Below are positions 9,867 to 21,639 of a stretch of 64,000 bases of DNA, piece after piece (position 1 is the first letter of the stretch; the number at the start of each line of letters is the position of its first letter). Source of the DNA: Bufo bufo (Eukaryota > Chordata > Amphibia > Anura > Bufonidae); contig NC_053392.1 in assembly GCF_905171765.1 (NCBI RefSeq), positions 409,826,366 to 409,890,365 of the forward strand, read 5' to 3'. The notes under the pieces were generated by a model that was not told where the DNA came from, did no database searches, and saw only the letters and a program-made list of their open reading frames with translations. The position numbers were made by a program, and so were the translations under genes.

Positions 9867-11509
9867 CACTTAAGAAAATGCAATGGTGTAAAATGCAGGT
9901 TGAATACTTGGGCTTTGCCCTCACAAAAGGTGAAAGGATAATCAGCGCAGAAAGAGTCCAGTCTATTGCGGGTTTGGTCACCCCGCACACCAAGAAAGAA
10001 ATGTTATCTTTCCTTGGTATGATAAACTACTGTAGACAATGGATTCCTGATTGCTCCTACTATGACAATGTTTTGAGGCAAGCCACTCTGGACGGAAATC
10101 CAGATCTGATTAAATGGTCTTCTGAAATGTACAATGCATTTGATTATCTGAAATGTTCACTCATGTCGAGTCCAGGGCTGGGCCTCCCTGACTATAATAT
10201 GCCCTTCCACATGTTTGCACGCCAAAATTGTAAAACCATGGCGTGGGTACTGACACAAGAACACGGAGGCAAGTTGCGTCCTTGTGCGTTTTTCTCAAAG
10301 GTTATGCCCACCTCTGTCCAGGGGATGCCGGCATGTCCTCGTTCCCTTGCAGCCTGTGCAATGATGGTAGAATTAGCAACTACTTTCACCCTGGGACATT
10401 TAACCTTCTTGCACACTACACATGATGTTGTAGGTTTACTCAGAGGTGTACATACACAACACATGTCAGCGCAAAGATTATCTGGATATGAGATCCTGTT
10501 GCTCAGTAACCCTTTACTCCAGATTAAATATGCATCCAACATTACAGGACCAGCACCTATTTTGAATGCATTACTAGGGCTGAAAGGAACAGAAGACGCC
10601 CTTCCTGACATACATGATTGCCTACAGGTGCTCAATCATGAGACGTCATCTAGGGCTGACTTATCAACTGTTCCAATACCTGATGCACCAGAAGTTTTTG
10701 TTGATGGTTCATGCTCTCGCCCCACTGATACTATATTCTATGCAGCATATGCTATTGTTATGCTGCCAGATATTGTCTTGGAAGCAAGCCCAATTCCCAT
10801 CCAGTCTGCACAGGCAGCTGAACTCATTGCACTCACAAGGGCTTGCATACTACACACCAATAAACCTGTCACTATTTACACAGACAGCAGATATGCTCAT
10901 GGTGTAGTATGGGATCATGAAATGATTTGGCAGAGGAGAGGATTCACTGCAGCAGACGGTAAGAGAATCTCACATGCACAGCTAGTCACGGACCTCTTGG
11001 CTGCAATCAGATTGCCTTCGGATTTAGCTATAGTACATTGCAGGGCAAACACAAATGAAAAAGACAGAATTTCAAGAGGTAATGCATTTGCAGATAGTGT
11101 AGCTAGAGACACAGCCAAGAGTAATCCAAATAGAATGAATCATGACAATTGGGAAATGGCAGTCTTACACCCACCCTCACCTGATTTAACACACATGCTA
11201 ACAGACCTACAAAGGTATGCCACTGAAACAGAGGAGAAGGATTGGTGCTATCCAATCTTGCAGAAAAATCCAAAGTCTGGATTGGTCTGCAAGGAGGGGA
11301 AGCCTTGCATACCTCAGCATAGTGCATCCATCTTCATTGCACACTTTCACGGGGTAGGACACAACAGCATACAAACTACCCATATGTTGTTGAGCCAAAG
11401 TTTTTACATCACTGATAGCAAACAGCTAGTCACAGACTACATACACAGATGTATTACGTGCTTGAGAAACAACCCTAACAACCCACTGAGAATAACACCA
11501 ACACCTTGA
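9725..11509 (+). pseudogene. pol: ERV1 reverse transcriptase C-part, RNase H and integrase zinc finger (copy 1)
   Basis: In the new phase after the C-run, the palm motif reads QYVNDLLLCS. Family members have YVDD here, so one catalytic aspartate is asparagine. Thumb and connection follow (LGFALTKGERIISAERVQ). RNase H has its acidic residues in VFVDGS, AAELIAL, IYTDSRYAHG and NAFADS. The integrase N-terminal HHCC zinc finger follows (HGVGH, then CITC). A stop at 11,507 and a phase change separate it from the integrase core. This copy has TMAWVLTQ where copy 2 has TMAGVLTQ (T10244). Confidence 0.8.
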
Positions 11510-12647
11510 CTACCCCACTACACCATTCACCCATTTGCAGGTGGATTACACGCATATACCTAAAACAAAAGGGAAACAAGAGTATGCATTAGTGATAGTG
11601 GACATGTTCTCAAGGTGGCCAGAAGTCTTTCCTACAAAGGCAGAAGATGCTAAAACTACAGCCAAAATTCTGACTCAGCAAATAATCCCAAGGTGGGGCT
11701 GTCCTCTAGTTATTGAATCAGACCAGGGGCCGGCCTTCACCTCAAAACTTAACAAGGAGGTAGCTAGACTGTTACAAGTGGAATGGAAATTTCATATTCC
11801 ATACCACCCACAAAGCTCAGGCATTGTGGAAAGAATGAACAGGACAGTTAAAGACAAACTCAGGAAGGCCACTGCTGGTACATTTGAAAAATGGAAACAA
11901 ATCCTACCCATAATACTTGCAGAAATTAGAATGACGCCTAATAAGAAGTTAGGGATGTCACCATTTGAAATTCTCATGGGTAGGCCTTTCCCCACACCAT
12001 GGGCAAGACGCCCCCTGGTAGTGCAGGAAAGGGACTTGGACCTGATCAGGGAGGAGTATGTTACTAATCTGATCAAAGTCCTCAGTAAAACTGAAGAAAA
12101 AGTTGCTTGTAAGTCTCCTTCTCTTTCACAGGAACCAACCCATCCATTCCGGGTAGGCGACCAGGTGATGATCAAGATCTTAAAGAAGGGAAAGGAACCA
12201 GGAAGCTTCACCTACGGACCACCGACCGAGGTAGTCGCGATCACCAGAACAGCAGTCCTCACTGAACAGTCACCCACGTGGATCCACGCCACAAGGATTA
12301 AGTTGGTGAAGAAAAGAGAGGTACTAACGGGGGCAGACAGTCCTGACCTCCAACGAGGCCCAGAGGTACTAACGGAGGCAGACAGCCTTGACCTCGAAGA
12401 AGATACAGAAGGGGTACTAACGGAGGCAGACAGCCTTGACCCCCAACGAGATGACGCAGTCGGGAAATTCCTCGAGATGGCTGAGATGCAGTGCCTTAAT
12501 AATTGCAATTTTGTGTCTCCTACTTACTGTCCCATGGCTGTGGGACAGACAGATATACCTGTAAACAGAATGCAGAGGGGAAGACAATCTGTGGAAGACA
12601 AAGGAGAACTTATGGCTGTACCTGGCCAAAACTCTGAACTTAACTGA
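11510..12647 (+). pseudogene. pol: ERV1 integrase core and C-terminus (copy 1)
   Basis: The frame from about 11,535 holds the integrase catalytic core, which joins viral DNA to the host genome. The DD35E residues are visible as QVDYTHIP, IESDQGPAFTS and SSGIVERMNRT. The C-terminal domain ends near WIHATRIKLV, a gamma/epsilon-type signature. It is followed by three copies of a VLTEADSLDL-like unit (about 12,330-12,450). The last 197 bases overlap the start of env in another phase. The phase differs from the upstream piece, so integrase is broken at 11,507-11,534. Confidence 0.8.
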
Positions 12648-13121
12648 CTTTTGTCTCCGAACCACTTTATCTGCATCTAACATTTTGGAGACATGTCTGG
12701 TAGCAGTCCCCACCCCAGTAGCTGTATGGACAGGGCTCCTACGTTCCCAATGGAATGACACAGATTTGGAGGATCATGATGTTAAATATGGATATGTAAA
12801 TCCTTATCATGCTTGTTATGACTGTCCTACATATGAGACTCTGAAAAGTAATATGATAGAAATAATTACAGGTCTTGTCACAGCAGCAGAAATATGTTAT
12901 AATTTCACCTGTGATGAGACACTATTGCCTCCCTGCATACAAGCAAAAATGCAGAATAAGACTAAACCAAATATTTGTGATAGAGATTTAGGTAGTTGTA
13001 AAAAGATAATATCAGGAAAAAATATGCAATGTAATATTACAAAAACAGTACCATCCCTAGACAAACATGTACCTCTACCAACAGGATGGGTATTGGCCTG
13101 TGGGAATACTAGTTACACATA
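12451..13121 (+). pseudogene. env: ERV1 env, surface subunit part (copy 1), truncated
   Basis: An ATG at 12,451, overlapping the end of integrase, opens a frame with a hydrophobic signal-peptide-like stretch (ALIIAILCLLLTV) at residues about 15-27. It reaches a stop at 12,562-12,564, then resumes in the same phase to the transposon at 13,122. The surface-subunit part is cysteine-rich, with several N-linked glycosylation sequons such as NFT and NIT. The protein would be the receptor-binding envelope glycoprotein. In this copy the remainder, including the whole transmembrane subunit, is missing because the duplicated unit ends inside the transposon. Confidence 0.75.
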
Positions 13122-14530
13122 CAGGGAGTGCAGAATTATTAGGCAAGTTGTATTTTTGAGGATTAATTTTATTATTGAACAACAACCATGTTCTCAATGA
13201 ACCCAAAAAACTCATTAATATCAAAGCTGAATATTTTTGGAAGTAGTTTTTAGTTTGTTTTTAGTTTTAGCTATTTTAGGGGGATATCTGTGTGTGCAGG
13301 TGACTATTACTGTGCATAATTATTAGGCAACTTAACAAAAAACAAATATATACCCATTTCAATTATTTATTTTTACCAGTGAAACCAATATAACATCTCA
13401 ACATTCACAAATATAAATTTTTGACATTCAAAAACAAAACAAAAACAAATCAGTGACCAATATAGCCACCTTTCTTTGCAAGGACACTCAAAAGCCTGCC
13501 ATCCATGGATTCTGTCAGTGTTTTGATCTGTTCACCATCAACATTGCGTGCAGCAGCAACCACAGCCTCCCAGACACTGTTCAGAGAGGTGTACTGTTTT
13601 CCCTCCTTGTAAATCTCACATTTGATGATGGACCACAGGTTCTCAATGGGGTTCAGATCAGGTGAACAAGGAGGCCATGTCATTAGATTTTCTTCTTTTA
13701 TACCCTTTCTTGCCAGCCACGCTGTGGAGTACTTGGACGCGTGTGATGGAGCATTGTCCTGCATGAAAATCATGTTTTTCTTGAAGGATGCAGACTTCTT
13801 CCTGTACCACTGCTTGAAGAAGGTGTCTTCCAGAAACTGGCAGTAGGACTGGGAGTTGAGCTTGACTCCATCCTCAACCCGAAAAAAGGCCCCACAAGCT
13901 CATCTTTGATGATACCAGCCCAAACCAGTACTCCACCTCCACCTTGCTGGCGTCTGAGTCGGACTGGAGCTCTCTGCCCTTTACCAATCCAGCCACGGGC
14001 CCATCCATCTGGCCCATCAAGACTCACTCTCATTTCATCAGTCCATAAAACCTTAGAAAAATCAGTCTTGAGATATTTCTTGGCCCAGTCTTGACGTTTC
14101 AGCTTGTGTGTCTTGTTCAGTGGTGGTCGTCTTTCAGCCTTTCTTACCTTGGCCATGTCTCTGAGTATTGCACACCTTGTGCTTTTGGGCACTCCAGTGA
14201 TGTTGCAGCTCTGAAATATGGCCAAACTGGTGGCAAGTGGCATCTTGGCAGCTGCACGCTTGACTTTTCTCAGTTCATGGGCAGTTATTTTGCGCCTTGG
14301 TTTTTCCACACGCTTCTTGCGACCCTGTTGACTATTTTGAATGAAACGCTTGATTGTTCGATGATCACGCTTCAGAAGCTTTGCAATTTTAAGAGTGCTG
14401 CATCCCTCTGCAAGATATCTCACTATTTTTGACTTTTCTGAGCCTGTCAAGTCCTTCTTTTGACCCATTTTGCCAAAGGAAAGGAAGTTGCCTAATAATT
14501 ATGCACACCTAATATAGGGTGTTGATGTCA
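13122..14530 (-). mobile_element. DD37E Tc1-like transposon (copy 1), right end missing
   Basis: The left inverted repeat starts CAGGGAGTGCAGAATTATTA after a TA dinucleotide in env. It holds an outer and an inner direct repeat of GTGCAtAATTATTAGGCAA type, the IR/DR layout. The right inverted repeat is cut at the tandem junction after its inner direct repeat (about 14,487-14,506). This copy therefore lacks the right terminus and could not transpose. Confidence 0.85.
13450..14468 (-). pseudogene. Tc1-like DD37E transposase (copy 1), frameshifted
   Basis: Two minus-strand frames (14,468-13,770 and 13,773-13,450) form one transposase broken at an A-run at 13,882-13,887. The N-terminus has the paired helix-turn-helix DNA-binding region (VRYLAEGCSTLKIAKLLKRD). 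The catalytic motifs are WTDEM, FMQDNAPSH and DLNPIENLW. Counting between the second aspartate and the glutamate gives 37 residues rather than the 34 of Tc1. The element is otherwise well preserved. Arginine-histidine variation with copy 2 comes from C14311/T26084, a CpG transition. Confidence 0.85.
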
Positions 14531-14604
14531 TTAAAAATTATTAATAATAGCCTGCTGCTGACCCTCAAAAAAAATTTGGAGCAAGGGCTGGCTTGTTTCC
14601 CTCT

Positions 14605-15599
14605 AAAACATTACAGGTGAGGGCCTGCTGCCCAGCTGACCCTCTTAAACATTATGGTTGTGGGCCTGCTGGTGAGCTGACCCGGGAAAACATTGGAGGT
14701 GAGGGCCTGAAGGTGAGCGAACCACATAAAACATTGTAGTGAGGGCCTTATGGTGAGCAGACCATATGAAACATTGGAGGTGAGGGCCTACAGCTGAGCA
14801 GACCGTATGAAACATTGGATGTGAGGGCCTACAGGTGAGAGAACCCCATAAAACATTGTAGTGAGGGCCTTATGGTGAGCAAACCCAATAAAACATTGCA
14901 GTGAGGGCTTACAGCTGAGAGGACCGTATGAAACATTGGAGGTGAAGGCCTGAAGGTGAGTGAACCCCATAAAACATTGTAGTGAGGGCCTACAGCTGAG
15001 CAGACCCTATGAAACATTGGAGGTGAGGGGCTACAGGTGAGCAAACCCAATAAAACATTGTAGTGAGGGCCTACAGCTGAGCAGACCGTATGAAACATTG
15101 GAGGTGAGGGCCTGAAGGTAAGAAAACCCCATATAACATTGTAGTGAGGGCCTACAGCTGAGCAGACCCTATGAAACATTGGACGTGAGGTTCCTGAAGG
15201 TGAGCGAATCCCATAAAACATTGTAGTAACGGCCTACAGGTGAGCAGACCGTATGAAACATTGGAGGTGAGGGCCTACAGCTGAGCAAACCCCATAAAAT
15301 ACTGAAGTGAGGGCCTACAGGTAAGCAGACCATATGAAACATTGTAGAGAGGGCCTGAGGGTGAGCGAACCCCATAAAACATTGAAGTGAGGGCCTACAG
15401 GTGAGCAAACCCCATAAAACATTGTAGTGAGGGCCTACAGGCGAGCAGACCAAATGAAACATTGGAGGTGAGGGCATACAGGTGAGCAGACCGTATGAAA
15501 CATTGGAGTGAGGGCCTACAAGTGAGCAGGCCGTATGAAACATTGGAGGTGAGGTCCTACAGGTGAGGAGACCGTATGAAACATTGTACTGAGGGCATA
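14605..15599 (-). repeat. hAT-B subterminal minisatellite (copy 2)
   Basis: Same array as 2,832-3,826 with the same number and order of units as far as I can follow. A fast-mutating minisatellite kept unchanged between copies supports a very recent duplication. Confidence 0.9.
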
Positions 15600-15749
15600 T
15601 ATACTGTATGGAACAGGAGGAGGAGGAGGAGGAGTAAACAAGATTCAAACATATCTCCTTTTTTGGAGGTGAAAAGGGTGCATCTGAATCTTGTGGATTG
15701 AGTACATTGTAAAGCATACATTTAAATTGCGTGTTTGTTCCTCATTAGC

Positions 15750-16550
15750 TCAGCGTTCCTCTGGTGGAGTGGAGAAGTCAGGGGCAATCCAGGCCTTGTT
15801 CATTTTTATCTGAGTCACCCTGTGAGCATTGCTAGTGGACAAGCAGTCTGTTATGATGCCACCAGCAGCACTAAATACACGCTCTGACAAAATGCTGGCG
15901 GAAGGGCAGGCCAACACCTCCAAGGCATAGAGAGCAAGTTTGTGCCACGTGTCCAGCTTGGACACCCAGTAGTTGAAAGGCACTGAGGGATCATTTAGGA
16001 CGCTGACACGGTCTGCTATGTATTCCTTCACCATTTTCCAAAACTTTTCCCTCCTTGTACCACTTGGCCGCTCTTCAGGGTTGTCAGATGGAAAATTCCG
16101 GAGCAATCTCTCAACAAGTACTTTCTGGTATTGCACCATTTTACTCGTCCTCTCCACCACAGTAATGAGAGATGAGAAGTTTTCTTTGTAGCGGGGGTCG
16201 AGAAGGGTGAACACCCAGTAATCCGTGTTATCTAAAATGCGTATAACTCGAGGGTCGCGGGTAAGGCAGCCTAACAGGAATTTAGCCATTTGTGCCAGAG
16301 TACCAACAGGCAAGATGTCGACATCAGGGTGACTCTCCATCTCCTCTTCCTCCTCCTCTTCGGCCCATCCACGCTGAACAGATGGAATTAAAGTTCCATG
16401 GGTACTAGTCTCAGTAGCAGAGGCAACAGTCTCCATCTTCTCCTCCTTCTTCTCCTCTTCTTCACGGTCTAATTCGTGCTGAGAAGACGAACTGTGGGTG
16501 GTCTGGGTATCCCCCTGTGAGATGTCCTCCCCCAGTTCCTCGTCTGCCAC
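15750..16550 (-). pseudogene. hAT-B transposase C-terminal part (copy 2)
   Basis: The 266-codon frame is identical in translation to the one at 3,977-4,777, with the same dimerisation region and acidic N-terminal stretch. Confidence 0.8.
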
Positions 16551-16818
16551 ATTCAGAGCGTCGTCCTTAATTGTGAGCAGCGATCATTTCAGTAGACACA
16601 GCAGTGGGATGGTTACGCTGATAATAGCATTATCGCCACTAACCAACTGTGTGGATTCTTCAAAGTTTTTTAAAACCTCACACAGGTATGACATCAATGC
16701 CCACTCCTCGCTTGTGAATAGTGGCAGTTGACTTGAAAGGCGACGACCATTTTGCAGCTGTTATTCCACAACTGCCCTCTGCTGCTCACAAAGCCTGGCC
16801 AACATATAGAACATAGAG

Positions 16819-17079
16819 TTACAGGGCGTGCTCACGACGCACAGCAGTCGGTGAGCTGGAAGCCGCAAGCGCTGCTGCAGCGCTGACAGGCCGGCTGAAG
16901 CTGTGGACGACTTGCGAAAATGGGCACACACACTTCACTAGTAGCTCTTGCAAATTGGGGTATGTTTTGATAAACCGCTGAACCACTAAGTTTAAGATGT
17001 GGGCTAGGCATGGGATGTGTGTCAGGTTGCCGAGTTCCAAAGCCGCCACCAAGTTACGGCTATTGTCAGACACAACCAT
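16819..17079 (-). pseudogene. hAT-B transposase catalytic-core fragment (copy 2)
   Basis: Identical in translation to 5,046-5,306, including the SDNSRN and CLAHILNLV motifs. Confidence 0.65.
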
Positions 17080-17246
17080 ACCTGGTTGTAGGTTAAGTGG
17101 AGAGAGCCACAGCTTGGTCTGGTCCCTTATACACTGCCAGAGCTCTGCTCGGTGTGCTGTTTGTACCCTAAGCTGATCAGCTTCAGCATGGCCTGTTGAC
17201 GCTTACCCACAGCAGTGCTACACTGCTTCCAGCTAGCAACTGATGG

Positions 17247-17630
17247 CTAATGGCTGCTGGAGGTGGAAGTGGAGAAGGATGAGGCAGAAGAGGAGGAGAA
17301 GTGGGGGTTGGAGCCAGTGACATAGTTGCTTGCGGAGACCCTGATGGACGTAGGGCCCCCAATCCTGGGCGTGGGTAGCACCTGTGCCATCCCAGGGTAC
17401 GACTCACTCCTGGCCTCCACCACATTCAACCAGTGTGCGGTCAGGGAAATGTAGCGTCCCTGGCCACCAGCACTTGTCCATGTGTCCGTGGTTAAGTGGA
17501 CCTTCCCAGTAACTGCGTTGGTCAGGGCACGGGTGATGTTCTGGGACACATGCTGGTGTAAGGTGGGTAGGTGAGTGTTAGGTCCCCGAGCTACTTGAGA
17601 AACCTTGGCGCGGTGCTCGGGCTCAGACAT
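17247..17630 (-). pseudogene. hAT-B transposase upstream core fragment (copy 2)
   Basis: Identical in translation to 5,474-5,857, with the TTDTWTSAGGQGRY segment. Confidence 0.65.
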
Positions 17631-18374
17631 GTCCTACACCGTAGGACATGTTGGCTAATCTCTCAATTTTAAAATCAGTTTGAGGGTTTAGTAAGACCGC
17701 AGAGTGCACCTGTCTTTGCTATTATTTTGTTATATTGCTATATTGATTATCACATCCACATAATTGCTATCTTGTGTAGGATGTCTACTGTGGTACTTGT
17801 GGTTCGCTGCGGGCATCCTCCACTGTATGCATTTTTGCTGGGGATCGTCATTAGCAACGGGCCACAAGTGCAGGATTTGCTCCCCTATATATATGCACAA
17901 CTGCATGTGGGTTTGAGCACTTCCTGCTTGTTTAATACCACGCCATTCTTTTCTGTTTGTATTTATAGAGATGCCTGGAGGTGTATAAACTCCAATTTAA
18001 ATGTTCCTGCTTTCCATCTACAGGCTACATTTAGGTGCACCTGTGAGGCCTGGGCCATATCAGCCAGTCTTGAGTGGGACTCGCAGACTCCTCCCTCCTC
18101 CCATTGCAAGCATTAACACATGCTGGAGGTAACTGGTGAGTTGTTTGTGAGTCGGCCTCATGCTCTTGTAATTTGCCCACTGGCTCCTGGTATTGCCCAT
18201 ATGGCACAGGTAGGTGAGTGTTAGGTCCCTGAGCTACTTGAGAAACCTTGGCGCGGTGCTCGGGCTCAGACATGTCCTACACCATAAGACATGTTGGCTA
18301 ATCTCTCAATTTTAAAATCGGTTTGAGGGTTTAGTAAGACCGCAGAGTGCACCTGTCTTTGCTATTATTTTGTT
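17566..18374. repeat. 166-bp direct repeats flanking a 477-bp segment (copy 2)
   Basis: Repeats at 17,566-17,731 and 18,209-18,374. The structure predates the tandem duplication because both units carry it unchanged. Confidence 0.85.
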
Positions 18375-18733
18375 GTAAGGCGGGCATGGCACGCCGTGAA
18401 AAATAGAGGCGGCGGGGGAAGGCATACCGAGGGACTGCAGCCGACATCAAGCTTCGGAAGGCCTCAGTGTCCACAAGCCTATATGGCAACATTTCAAGGG
18501 CCAGTAATTTTGAAAGTTGGCAATTAAGTGCTATGGCCTGTAGGTGGGTGGGTATTTGTGCTTGACTATGACTATGGTATGGACATTTGGACGGTGCACT
18601 GCGACAGGGAAGTGGATGTTGTTGCTGCTGGTTCATTCGAAGATCCAGGTGCAGGGCGAGAGACATCCGGGCCTGCGTCTTGGACAGGGGATTGGACAGC
18701 ACGTAACACAGGGGAAGAGGAGGCAGTGGTGTG
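18375..18733 (-). pseudogene. hAT-B transposase N-terminal-half fragment (copy 2)
   Basis: Counterpart of 6,602-6,960, again joined directly to the ERV1 leader, so the hAT-retrovirus fusion predates the tandem duplication. Confidence 0.65.
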
Positions 18734-18918
18734 AAAATTTGAACGCAAGTGGCGGTCTGAAACACCAATAGTCGATAGGGGTCCAAAGAGTATAGAGAGA
18801 CATTAAGATACGAATCAGCTGAAAATCAGTTGACAGGTCTTGTCGGAGCCTTCACGGTTCAGTACAGCCGGTCCTGACAGCGATTGTCTCACTTATTCTT
18901 TGAACTATAAATACTAAC

Positions 18919-20529
18919 ATGGGAGGACAAGGGTCTAAAACTAAATTCCCTAAACCAGAACCAGGAGAAACTTGCAAAATATATGTAGCCCGTGTTAGTC
19001 CAACAAACTATTACCTGATCAACCCGTGGGTAGATAATCTAGCAGGCTGGACTGAGGTAATGGATGCTGCAGATCCATTCCCCAGAGACGGTGATAATAG
19101 CATTTATCATATGGATATGGTCAAAGGACTATGTCTAGGTGATAAAACAGCCTGGCCGCATTTCGATGCGGATCTTTCCTGGGACATGGAGTACATGTCC
19201 AGGGGAGGAGAACAGTGGCTGGAAATAGCCCCCCACTGGTATGATGCAGGTAATAGCAAGAAGAATAAGAATCTAAAAAGTCCCAAAAATGATAGGTCTC
19301 TACATGAAATAGAACAGGAGGTAGGCACAAAGAAGAGAAGTCAGAAATCCCCTCCACCTTATAATAAATCCACTCCCACGGCACCTCTGTACCCAGTTCT
19401 GACTCAGATGGAGGAAGATGCTGTAACAGCGGTTATACCATTAAAACTAGAAGAAAAATACCGACCCCCCACGCCAACATTTGGAAACATAATAGAGCGC
19501 AGTCTAATTACTGGCACACCGCATACTAGTTATATTACACGCAGTACAAGTAGAATGAAAGATGAAACAGAAAAGGAAGAATCAAAAGAGGGAGTCCAAG
19601 TAATCGCTCCCTTTCTGACAGTGGGACAATACTTAGTAAAAAAGCCCATAAAAATAGAGGATCTCAACAAAATTATAAAGTATTGTCCCAAACCTTCCAT
19701 GGTCCCACTGGGGACTATTACATACCTTAAAAAGGCCTGTAGAGGGCGCAACTATACACAGGAAGATTTAAGGCTTATCCTGGATGGTATTATAGGCACG
19801 CACACAACATGGGATTGGGACAAGGTTAAATCCATATCTATGATTGCACAACGCGGTGATGCTCAGGATTATATATGTAACACAGAAGAGGGTCAGAAAA
19901 GGATATGGGCGGAAATTGAGGACCATATGAATGAGGTATTCAAACAAAAATCTTCATTGCCCATAGCAGTAGCCTGCAAACAGAAATCTGTTGAATCGGT
20001 CACTGAATTTTGGAAAAGATTTATTGATTGCTGGAAGACCGAGGTCGGGCTACCTGTGCGTGACAATGATAGTTTGATTATTTCCACATTTGTAAACAAT
20101 CTAACAGATAAATTGATCTTAACTGTAAAACAAAATGTGTCCTCTTGGACTTCAGATACAACTGACGAGTTTGAGAAACATCTCTTTGAAAAGGAAGCAG
20201 CAGGATGCTTTGAGATTAGGAAAGCAACTTCCCCCACACACGCATATACTAGCAGAGGGAGGGGGAGGGGGAGGAGGGGTAGAAATAGCAGAACCTACAA
20301 TGAAAGGCAGGACTCATTGCCAAATAATTGTTGTTATAACTGTGGAAAGGAAGGACATTGGGCACGTCAATGCCGTGCGCCAAGACGGGATGGGAGAATT
20401 CAAGATTACAACACACAGAAACCTGACACTCAGTCACAAAATAATCAACCAGGTCAGATAAACCACAGACAAAGTTCACAGAGTCAGCCCAGATTCCCAT
20501 TAGATTGGCATCAGCAAAACTCATACTGA
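18919..20529 (+). CDS. gag: ERV1 gag polyprotein (copy 2), intact frame
   Basis: The 536-codon frame is identical in translation to 7,146-8,756: myristoylation-type start, PPPY and PTAP motifs and one CCHC knuckle. Its TGA stop at 20,527-20,529 is again in phase with the following protease frame. Confidence 0.9.
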   Translation: MGGQGSKTKFPKPEPGETCKIYVARVSPTNYYLINPWVDNLAGWTEVMDAADPFPRDGDNSIYHMDMVKGLCLGDKTAWPHFDADLSWDMEYMSRGGEQWLEIAPHWYDAGNSKKNKNLKSPKNDRSLHEIEQEVGTKKRSQKSPPPYNKSTPTAPLYPVLTQMEEDAVTAVIPLKLEEKYRPPTPTFGNIIERSLITGTPHTSYITRSTSRMKDETEKEESKEGVQVIAPFLTVGQYLVKKPIKIEDLNKIIKYCPKPSMVPLGTITYLKKACRGRNYTQEDLRLILDGIIGTHTTWDWDKVKSISMIAQRGDAQDYICNTEEGQKRIWAEIEDHMNEVFKQKSSLPIAVACKQKSVESVTEFWKRFIDCWKTEVGLPVRDNDSLIISTFVNNLTDKLILTVKQNVSSWTSDTTDEFEKHLFEKEAAGCFEIRKATSPTHAYTSRGRGRGRRGRNSRTYNERQDSLPNNCCYNCGKEGHWARQCRAPRRDGRIQDYNTQKPDTQSQNNQPGQINHRQSSQSQPRFPLDWHQQNSY

Positions 20530-21639
20530 GGCTGCCAGGAGGGACAAGCCCCAACTTTCACACAGGTCACAACACATTGAAAGGACACACCAGTAATTCT
20601 ACTTAGAATAGCAGGAAGAAAAGTGGGGTTTCTAATAGATAGTGGAGCTACTTCTAGTGTGTTAAACAATTCAATGTACAAAGGGCCTTTAAGGAAGTGT
20701 GTGCCCTCTATGGGAATAAATGGGGTACTGACGAGGACATACAGAATAGATTCCTTACCAGTAGAAACCATTGATAGGGAATACATTACAGATCATGCTT
20801 TTAGCATTATACCTGAATGTCCTGTGAGTCTTCTGGGAAGAGACTTATTCATTAAGTTAGAATTGCAAATCACTGTTGAGAACAATGGCATCAGTGTATA
20901 CTCTGATGCCTTGCCCATAATAACCCCCACACCTCTGATCTTTACAAACTTACAAGATCACTCAGAATTAGAGGATATAGACCCATCATTATGGGCAAAA
21001 GGGGACTATGACACAGGATTCATTGACTGCACACCATACAAAGCAACCATCAAAGAGGGCAGTACACCTGTATATCAGAAACAATACCCACTGTCAAAAG
21101 AGAAACTTGATGGGCTTAGGCCAATGATAAAGGAATTCCTACAAAAGGGAATCCTGGAAGAGGTGATTTCACCCTACAGCACGCCCGTGAATCCAGTGAC
21201 AAAGGCAGATGGTACTACCCGCTTTGTACAGGATTTGAGGGCAATAAATAATATCATTGTGCCTATTGCTCCTATTGTCCCAGATGTCACCTCACTTCTT
21301 TTTGCAATTCCTGCAGACGCTGTCTATTTCAGCGTGATAGATCTGAAGAATGCTTTCTTCTCTATCCCAGTTGATAAGGCAACCAGACTACTTTTTGCTT
21401 TTTCCTTTGACAGACGTCAACTGACCTGGTGCAGACCCCAGGGATATGCTGATTCACCTGTAGTGTACAGCATAGTCCTCCAAGCTACGTTAAAACCATG
21501 GTACTCCCCCCCCCCCCCCAAGGTTCTGTGCTGCTGCAATATGTCAATGATTTATTACTGTGTAGCATGTCAGCGGAGGCCAGCATTCAGGATGGTTTAT
21601 CACTGTTACAATGGTTGTCAGGATGTGGTCACAAAGTGA
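20530..21639 (+). pseudogene. pol: ERV1 pro and N-terminal reverse transcriptase (copy 2)
   Basis: Same as copy 1: protease DSGA site near 20,630, RT aspartate in SVIDLKNAFF, second in-frame TGA at 20,578-20,580, and phase loss in a C-run at 21,506-21,519. The C-run has the same length (14) in both copies. Confidence 0.8.

Larger units (their letters stand above)
6961..13121 (+). mobile_element. ERV1 copy 1: endogenous retrovirus lacking both LTRs
   Basis: Leader, gag, pro-pol and the start of env are arranged as in a simple retrovirus. The gag and pol frames share one phase and are separated by a stop, the TM subunit seen in copy 2 has a CX6CC motif, and the integrase C-terminus reads WIHATRIK. 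Together these point to a gamma/epsilon-like (class I) retrovirus. The 185-base leader (6,961-7,145) follows hAT-B directly; no 5' LTR or convincing primer-binding site is seen. This copy ends where a Tc1-like transposon enters env, and the rest was not included in the duplicated unit. Confidence 0.85.
2758..14530. repeat. Tandem duplication unit 1 (11,773 bp)
   Basis: Every feature from 2,758 recurs at exactly +11,773 bases up to 26,303. The junction at 14,531 fuses the right end (GTTGATGTCA) to the left end (AAAATTATTAATAATAG) across a shared TTA, present at 2,758-2,760, 14,531-14,533 and 26,304-26,306. This unit carries most of hAT-B, ERV1 leader to the start of env, and a Tc1-like element truncated on its right. 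By eye I found two substitutions against unit 2: T10244 versus G22017, and C14311 versus T26084. Confidence 0.95.
14531..18733 (-). mobile_element. hAT-B (copy 2), lacking its terminus
   Basis: Same content as 2,758-6,960. The hAT 3' terminus and about 560 subterminal bases (2,195-2,757) are absent because the duplication breakpoint lies inside the element. Confidence 0.8.
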
